A stretch of 9,915 nucleotides of DNA from an uncultured Bacteroidales bacterium (GTDB lineage: Bacteria > Bacteroidota > Bacteroidia > Bacteroidales > Paludibacteraceae), in assembly GCA_937885465.1 (NCBI GenBank), contig CAKZZM010000149.1, positions 1 to 9,915 of the forward strand, read 5' to 3'. The notes under the pieces were generated by a model. It had not been told where the DNA came from, made no database searches, and was given only the letters and a program-made list of their open reading frames with translations. Made by a program: the position numbers and the translations under genes. Within the stretch, counting starts at the first letter, position 1. Every line of letters begins with the position of its first letter. Below are positions 6,342 through 9,915 of the stretch, piece after piece.

Positions 6342-6372
6342 TTGCACAACTTAAAAAAAAGAATTATCTTTG
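6342..6372 (+). promoter_or_regulatory. Promoter candidate for the cobW-like gene
   Basis: TATCTTTG at 6365-6372 matches the TAnnTTTG -7 consensus exactly, and TTG at 6342-6344 lies 20 bp upstream as the -33 element, the same geometry as the divergent ompH promoter. Transcription would start near 6379, about 30 nt before the ATG. TAATATTA palindromes sit just upstream of the -33 box and over the expected start site. Confidence 0.6.
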
Positions 6373-6409
6373 TGCGTAATATTAACAGCTAAAACTAACG
6401 AAACTAAGT

Positions 6410-7618
6410 ATGGATAACAACATTCCTGTACTGCTTCTTACCGGCTACCTTGGTAGCGGAAAGACTACGTTATTAAACAGAATCTTACAAAACGAAAAAG
6501 GTATTCGTTTCGCAGTAATTGTGAACGATATAGGTGAGGTTAACATTGATGCCGACCTCATTCAGCAGGGCGGTATGGTAAGTCAGCAAGACGATAATCT
6601 CGTTGCTCTGCAAAACGGCTGCATCTGCTGCACATTGAAGACTGACCTTATGGAACAATTAGAGGGACTCGTGCGTCAGCACTGCTTCGACTATATTGTT
6701 ATCGAAGCAAGCGGCATATGCGAGCCGGCTCCCATCGCACAAACAATATGCTCAATGCCGGCTATGATGCCGATGTTCAAAGAAGACGGGTTCCCTGTTG
6801 TTGACTGTATAGCAACAGTCGTTGATGCAATGCGTATGCGCGATGAGTTCAGAAGCGGGGACGACCTTGTCAAACCTGATATAAGCGAGGAAGATATTGA
6901 GAACCTGCTCATTCAGCAAATAGAATTTTGCAATCTCATTTTGCTAAACAAAGCATCTGATGTCAGCGGACAAGAACTGACGCGCATTAAGACTATTATC
7001 CGAGCCTTGCAGCCCAAAGCAGAAATTATCACTTGCAACTATGGTGATGTCAAACTCGATAGAATCTTGAATACCCGCCTCTTTGACTTCGACGATGTTG
7101 CTTCATCTGCCGCGTGGATTCAGGCAATCGAAGGGAACGATGACGAAGACGACGATGATGAAGACGAGCACGAGCACCACCACGATGATGAAGACGAGCA
7201 CGAGCATCACCACCATCACCACCATCACCATCACGATGAAGGCGAGGCGGAAGAATACGGAATAGGTACCTTCGTCTATAAACAACGCAGACCGTTCAAC
7301 CTCGGCAAATTCGATAATTTCGTGGCAAAGCACTGGCCTAAATCTATCATTCGTGCCAAAGGTATTTGTTACTTTGCTGACGAGTTTGACACCTGCTATG
7401 TCTTTGAGCAGGCAGGCAAGCAATTCGGGCTACGCAACGCCGGTCTGTGGTACGCTACGATGCCGCAAGACGAACTGCAAGAACTACTCAAACGGGAACC
7501 TGCACTACTCGCTGATTGGGACGAATATTACGGCGACCGCATGGAGAAACTTGTCTTCATCGGGCAAAAGCTCGACAAACAACTAATAACCAAATTACTT
7601 GACGACTGTCTCGCATAA
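6410..7618 (+). CDS. CobW/COG0523-family GTPase, probable zinc (metal) chaperone
   Basis: A 402-residue G3E GTPase. COG0523 proteins use GTP to load a metal, most often zinc, onto client enzymes. The P-loop is GYLGSGKTT at 12-20, followed by VNDIGEVNID at 38-47 in the switch I position. The signature metal-binding CxCC motif is CICC at 71-74. IEASGICEP (98-106) replaces the usual IETSGLADP, and the guanine-recognition motif is LNKASD (179-184), with one extra residue compared with NKxD. Residues 244-282 are an acidic and histidine-rich linker with 15 histidines, ten of them consecutive (266-275), dividing the GTPase from the C-terminal CobW domain (about 284-402). Such linkers are known in this family as metal stores or sensors. 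It starts with ATG, has its own promoter, and ends 19 bp before tex. With no cobalamin genes nearby, a zinc role is favoured over cobalt insertion. Confidence 0.9.
   Translation: MDNNIPVLLLTGYLGSGKTTLLNRILQNEKGIRFAVIVNDIGEVNIDADLIQQGGMVSQQDDNLVALQNGCICCTLKTDLMEQLEGLVRQHCFDYIVIEASGICEPAPIAQTICSMPAMMPMFKEDGFPVVDCIATVVDAMRMRDEFRSGDDLVKPDISEEDIENLLIQQIEFCNLILLNKASDVSGQELTRIKTIIRALQPKAEIITCNYGDVKLDRILNTRLFDFDDVASSAAWIQAIEGNDDEDDDDEDEHEHHHDDEDEHEHHHHHHHHHHDEGEAEEYGIGTFVYKQRRPFNLGKFDNFVAKHWPKSIIRAKGICYFADEFDTCYVFEQAGKQFGLRNAGLWYATMPQDELQELLKREPALLADWDEYYGDRMEKLVFIGQKLDKQLITKLLDDCLA
7153..7206 (+). repeat. In-frame 30-bp tandem duplication in the His-rich linker
   Basis: A 24-bp sequence beginning CGATGATGAAGACGAGCACG occurs at 7153-7176 and again at 7183-7206, a period of 30 bp or ten codons. 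It encodes the repeated peptide DDEDEHEHHH. The near identity at DNA level indicates recent slippage or duplication that lengthened the metal-binding linker without breaking the frame. Confidence 0.85.
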
Positions 7619-7637
7619 TTCTAAAGTTGAAAGATAT

Positions 7638-9749
7638 ATGTCCGCAGCAGATATTATTTCCGGTAAAACAGGCATTGCCGCTAAACAAGTAGCGGCGGTG
7701 CTTGCACTTTTTGAAGAGGGAGCAACAGTACCCTTCATCGCTCGCTATCGTAAAGAGCAGACCGGCAGCTTAGACGAAATGCAAATAACAGCCATCCTAA
7801 ACGAAAGCAGCAGACTCGCAGAACTGCTCAAACGCAAAGAGACGGTTATCGGCACGATAGAAGAACAAGGCAAGATGACAGAGGAACTGCGCAGGAAAAT
7901 TGACGAATGTACCGACGGCAACACTCTCGAAGACCTATATCTGCCGTATAAGCCTCATCGCAAGACTCGCGCAGATATCGCTCGCGAAAAAGGTCTTGAA
8001 CCGCTTGCTAAACAGATAATGAAGCAGTCGCCCACTCTCAATCCGAAGATTTGCGCAGAGCATTATATAAATGAGAATGTTGCAGACTGCGATGATGCCC
8101 TGCAAGGAGCAAGAGATATCATCGCAGAATGGGTCAGCGAATCGCCACACTCGCGCAACGCCGTCCGCCGAGAATTCGACTACACGGCTATGCTCACATG
8201 CAAAGTTATCAAGGATAAAGCCAACGAAGAAGGCGCACAGCAATACAAGGACTACTTCGATGTTAAAGAGAGGTTATCCCGCGTACGCTCACACCGTCTC
8301 CTTGCCATGCGGCGAGGCGAGAACGAAGGCTGGCTAAGAATAGATATCAGCCCTGATAAAGAGAAGGTGCAAGATAAACTATACAGGATGTTTGTGAAAG
8401 CAAACAACCCGTCTTCCAAAGAAGTAGAGACAGCGGTTGACGACTCCTACAAACGCCTACTCAAACCCTCTATCGAAACGGAATACGCGTCGTCTTCTAA
8501 GTCCAAGGCAGACGATGAGGCAATAAAGATTTTTGCGGATAATGCCCGCCAACTGCTTATGGCAGCCCCACTCGGTGGAAAGCGCGTATTAGCCATTGAC
8601 CCGGGGTTCCGAACCGGCTGCAAAGTGGTATGCCTATCAGCGCAAGGCGACCTACTCTACAATACAGTTATCTTCCCTGTTCCGCCACGCAATGACATAT
8701 CGGGTGCTACACGAACTCTATCTCAACTCATTGACAAATACAAGATTGAAGCCATCTCAATCGGCAACGGCACCGCTTCAAGAGAAACCGAAGATTTTGT
8801 TCACCGCACCATTGATGGGTTAGGTATTGAAAATGTCGAAGTCTATGTAGTAAGCGAAAACGGAGCATCTATATACTCCGCCGACGAAACGGCAAGAGAA
8901 GAGTTCCCCGATGAAGACATCACGGTAAGAAGTGCTGTGTCAATAGGCAGACGACTGCAAGACCCACTCGCCGAATTGGTCAAGATTGACCCTAAATCTA
9001 TCGGTGTAGGACAATATCAACACGATGTCGATCAAACTAAACTGAAGAACGCCCTCAACCAAACAGTCGAATCGGCCGTCAACCAAGTGGGTGTAGATCT
9101 AAATACCGCCTCTAAACACCTGCTCACTTACATCTCCGGCTTAGGTCCTGCACTTGCAAATAACATTGTCGAATATCGTAGCAAAAACGGACCATTCCGC
9201 TCGCGAAAAGAACTGCTTAAAGTACCCAAATTAGGAGCAAAGACATTCGAGCAATGCGCCGGTTTCTTGCGCGTTACAACTTCTGACAACCCGCTCGATA
9301 ACAGTGGAGTGCACCCCGAGCGATATGCGCTTGTCGAGCGAATTGCAAAAGACGCAGGCTGCGACGTCTGCGATCTTATTCGAAACGAGGAGAAGATTAA
9401 GCAAATTAATATTAACAAATATGTGTCGGAGGACGTGGGATTACCGACACTGAATGATATTATCAAAGAACTTAAACAGCCGGCACGAGACCCCAGAGGA
9501 AAGGCTGAGACCTTCCATTTCTCCGATGAGATACATGATATTGAAGACCTTCGCATAGGTATGGTATTGCCCGGAATAGTTACAAACATAACCGCCTTCG
9601 GTGCGTTTATCGACTTAGGTATTCACCAGGACGGACTACTGCATATATCACGCATGAAAGGCAAAAAACTATCTCTGCACCAAGCAGTAACGGTTGTGGT
9701 AGAACAAGTTGACCTGCAACGCCACCGAATAAGTTTAGAGTTTACATAA
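7638..9749 (+). CDS. tex: Tex family RNA-binding transcription accessory protein
   Basis: A 703-residue Tex protein, a conserved nucleic-acid-binding factor related to eukaryotic Spt6 and linked to transcription and RNA handling in the cytoplasm. The N-terminal Tex domain contains EEGATVPFIARYRKEQTGSL (about 30-49) and LEDLYLPYKPHRKTRA (about 96-111). An RNase H-like YqgF domain begins GGKRVLAIDPGFRTGCKV near 312. Helix-hairpin-helix repeats lie at about 488-552 (SGLGPALANNIVEYR, then KVPKLGAKTFEQCAGFLRV). The S1 domain is about 638-703 (GIVTNITAFGAFIDLG) and ends almost at the stop. The ATG at 7638 fits the family start. An in-frame TTG at 7599 would overlap cobW by 20 bp and add 13 non-conserved residues. 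It lies 19 bp after the cobW-like gene, so probably shares its transcript. There is no sign of truncation. Confidence 0.95.
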   Translation: MSAADIISGKTGIAAKQVAAVLALFEEGATVPFIARYRKEQTGSLDEMQITAILNESSRLAELLKRKETVIGTIEEQGKMTEELRRKIDECTDGNTLEDLYLPYKPHRKTRADIAREKGLEPLAKQIMKQSPTLNPKICAEHYINENVADCDDALQGARDIIAEWVSESPHSRNAVRREFDYTAMLTCKVIKDKANEEGAQQYKDYFDVKERLSRVRSHRLLAMRRGENEGWLRIDISPDKEKVQDKLYRMFVKANNPSSKEVETAVDDSYKRLLKPSIETEYASSSKSKADDEAIKIFADNARQLLMAAPLGGKRVLAIDPGFRTGCKVVCLSAQGDLLYNTVIFPVPPRNDISGATRTLSQLIDKYKIEAISIGNGTASRETEDFVHRTIDGLGIENVEVYVVSENGASIYSADETAREEFPDEDITVRSAVSIGRRLQDPLAELVKIDPKSIGVGQYQHDVDQTKLKNALNQTVESAVNQVGVDLNTASKHLLTYISGLGPALANNIVEYRSKNGPFRSRKELLKVPKLGAKTFEQCAGFLRVTTSDNPLDNSGVHPERYALVERIAKDAGCDVCDLIRNEEKIKQININKYVSEDVGLPTLNDIIKELKQPARDPRGKAETFHFSDEIHDIEDLRIGMVLPGIVTNITAFGAFIDLGIHQDGLLHISRMKGKKLSLHQAVTVVVEQVDLQRHRISLEFT

Positions 9750-9751
9750 GT

Positions 9752-9786
9752 GGAAAGTTGAAAGAGGAAAGTTGAAAGTTGAAAGT
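9752..9786 (+). repeat. Heptad tandem repeat, GAAAGTT type
   Basis: Five consecutive 7-bp units follow the tex stop: GGAAAGT, TGAAAGA, GGAAAGT, TGAAAGT, TGAAAGT. A two-unit version (AAAGT, TGAAAGA) lies at 7623-7634, between the cobW stop and the tex start. Both sit in short intercistronic gaps. The array could change length by slippage, but no function is evident. No terminator hairpin is seen in the 70-bp gap. Confidence 0.8.
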
Positions 9787-9819
9787 AAGTAATCAGGCTT
9801 TGAATATAAAATATTAGCA

Positions 9820-9915
9820 ATGGAAATTAAAACATTTTATAACAACCCTTTTCAAGAAGCCTGCCACATCCTTTCGTGCGAAGGGGATGCGGTGATTATT
9901 GATTGCGGCTCATAT
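9820..9915 (+). CDS. Metallo-beta-lactamase-fold hydrolase, N-terminus only (partial)
   Basis: The window ends after 32 codons of an open frame starting at ATG 9820: MEIKTFYNNPFQEACHILSC and then EGDAVIIDCGSY. The two-strand beginning, the NPFQExCHIL segment and the AVIIDCG strand are typical of the first strands of glyoxalase II/YcbL-like metallo-beta-lactamase-fold hydrolases. The metal-binding HxHxDH motif would lie about 25-30 residues beyond the window edge, so metal dependence and substrate cannot be judged. It lies 70 bp after tex on the same strand. Confidence 0.75.
   Translation, partial: MEIKTFYNNPFQEACHILSCEGDAVIIDCGSY

Larger units (their letters stand above)
6196..6409. other. 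Divergent promoter region between ompH-like and cobW-like genes
   Basis: This 214-bp AT-rich region holds one Bacteroidota-type promoter for each direction. It also contains two copies of AGTTACGCAA (6284-6293 and 6308-6317), a 7-bp inverted repeat TTCTGAA/TTCAGAA (6278-6284 and 6301-6307), and two TAATATTA palindromes (6331-6338 and 6377-6384). No ORF or RNA gene is evident. Confidence 0.8.

Noticed and set aside
7103..7423. Minus-strand ORF of 106 residues opposite the His-rich linker
   Set aside because: It is a shadow of the repetitive GAC/CAC codons, producing a low-complexity Val/Met-rich protein with no independent support.
7599..7637. Upstream TTG start for tex overlapping cobW
   Set aside because: The additional 13 residues are unlike Tex N-termini, and the ATG at 7638 gives the expected family start.
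9128..9589. Minus-strand ORF of 153 residues inside tex
   Set aside because: It overlaps the conserved helix-hairpin-helix and S1 regions of Tex, and its Ser-rich composition is typical of an antisense shadow.

Overview
The window looks like a Bacteroidota chromosome, probably order Bacteroidales. Its G+C content is moderate and Shine-Dalgarno sites are weak or absent. It carries TAnnTTTG-type -7 promoter elements and outer-membrane families typical of that phylum. No plasmid, prophage, CRISPR, rRNA or tRNA signal was seen. The assignment is an inference from gene content and signals.

Layout: two gene blocks diverge from a 214-bp promoter region (6196-6409). To the left, on the minus strand, runs a cell-envelope block in transcription order: a membrane-anchored OmpH/Skp-like protein, an unusual polyprenyl-phosphate sugar transferase starting 5 bp after it, a Wzi-like outer-membrane barrel, a BASS-type 10-helix transporter, and KdsC (KDO-8-phosphate phosphatase). 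The first three fit surface-glycan initiation and export, and KdsC supplies KDO for lipopolysaccharide. The transporter's substrate is unknown. To the right, on the plus strand, lie a COG0523/CobW-type metal-chaperone GTPase with a His/Asp/Glu-rich metal-binding insert, the RNA-binding protein Tex, and the first 32 codons of a metallo-beta-lactamase-fold hydrolase.

The most striking non-coding content is an interspersed palindromic repeat family. It has eight copies of a roughly 23-bp core, all in the intergenic gaps of the envelope block and none in the right-hand block. Some copies sit in an exact 59-bp period with a second 10-bp-stem hairpin beginning GTAGAGACG. Others are packed at 28 bp without that hairpin, and one is solitary. 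The arrangement resembles REP elements mobilised by RAYT transposases, but no transposase is present here.

The 303-bp gap 1787-2089 also holds a helically phased cluster of DnaA-box-like 9-mers, including one perfect TTATCCACA. A REP core sits in it between two copies of the same flanking sequence. Other signals are TTGCGTAACTT direct repeats upstream of ompH, paired TAATATTA palindromes around the cobW promoter, and heptad GAAAGTT-type repeats flanking tex.
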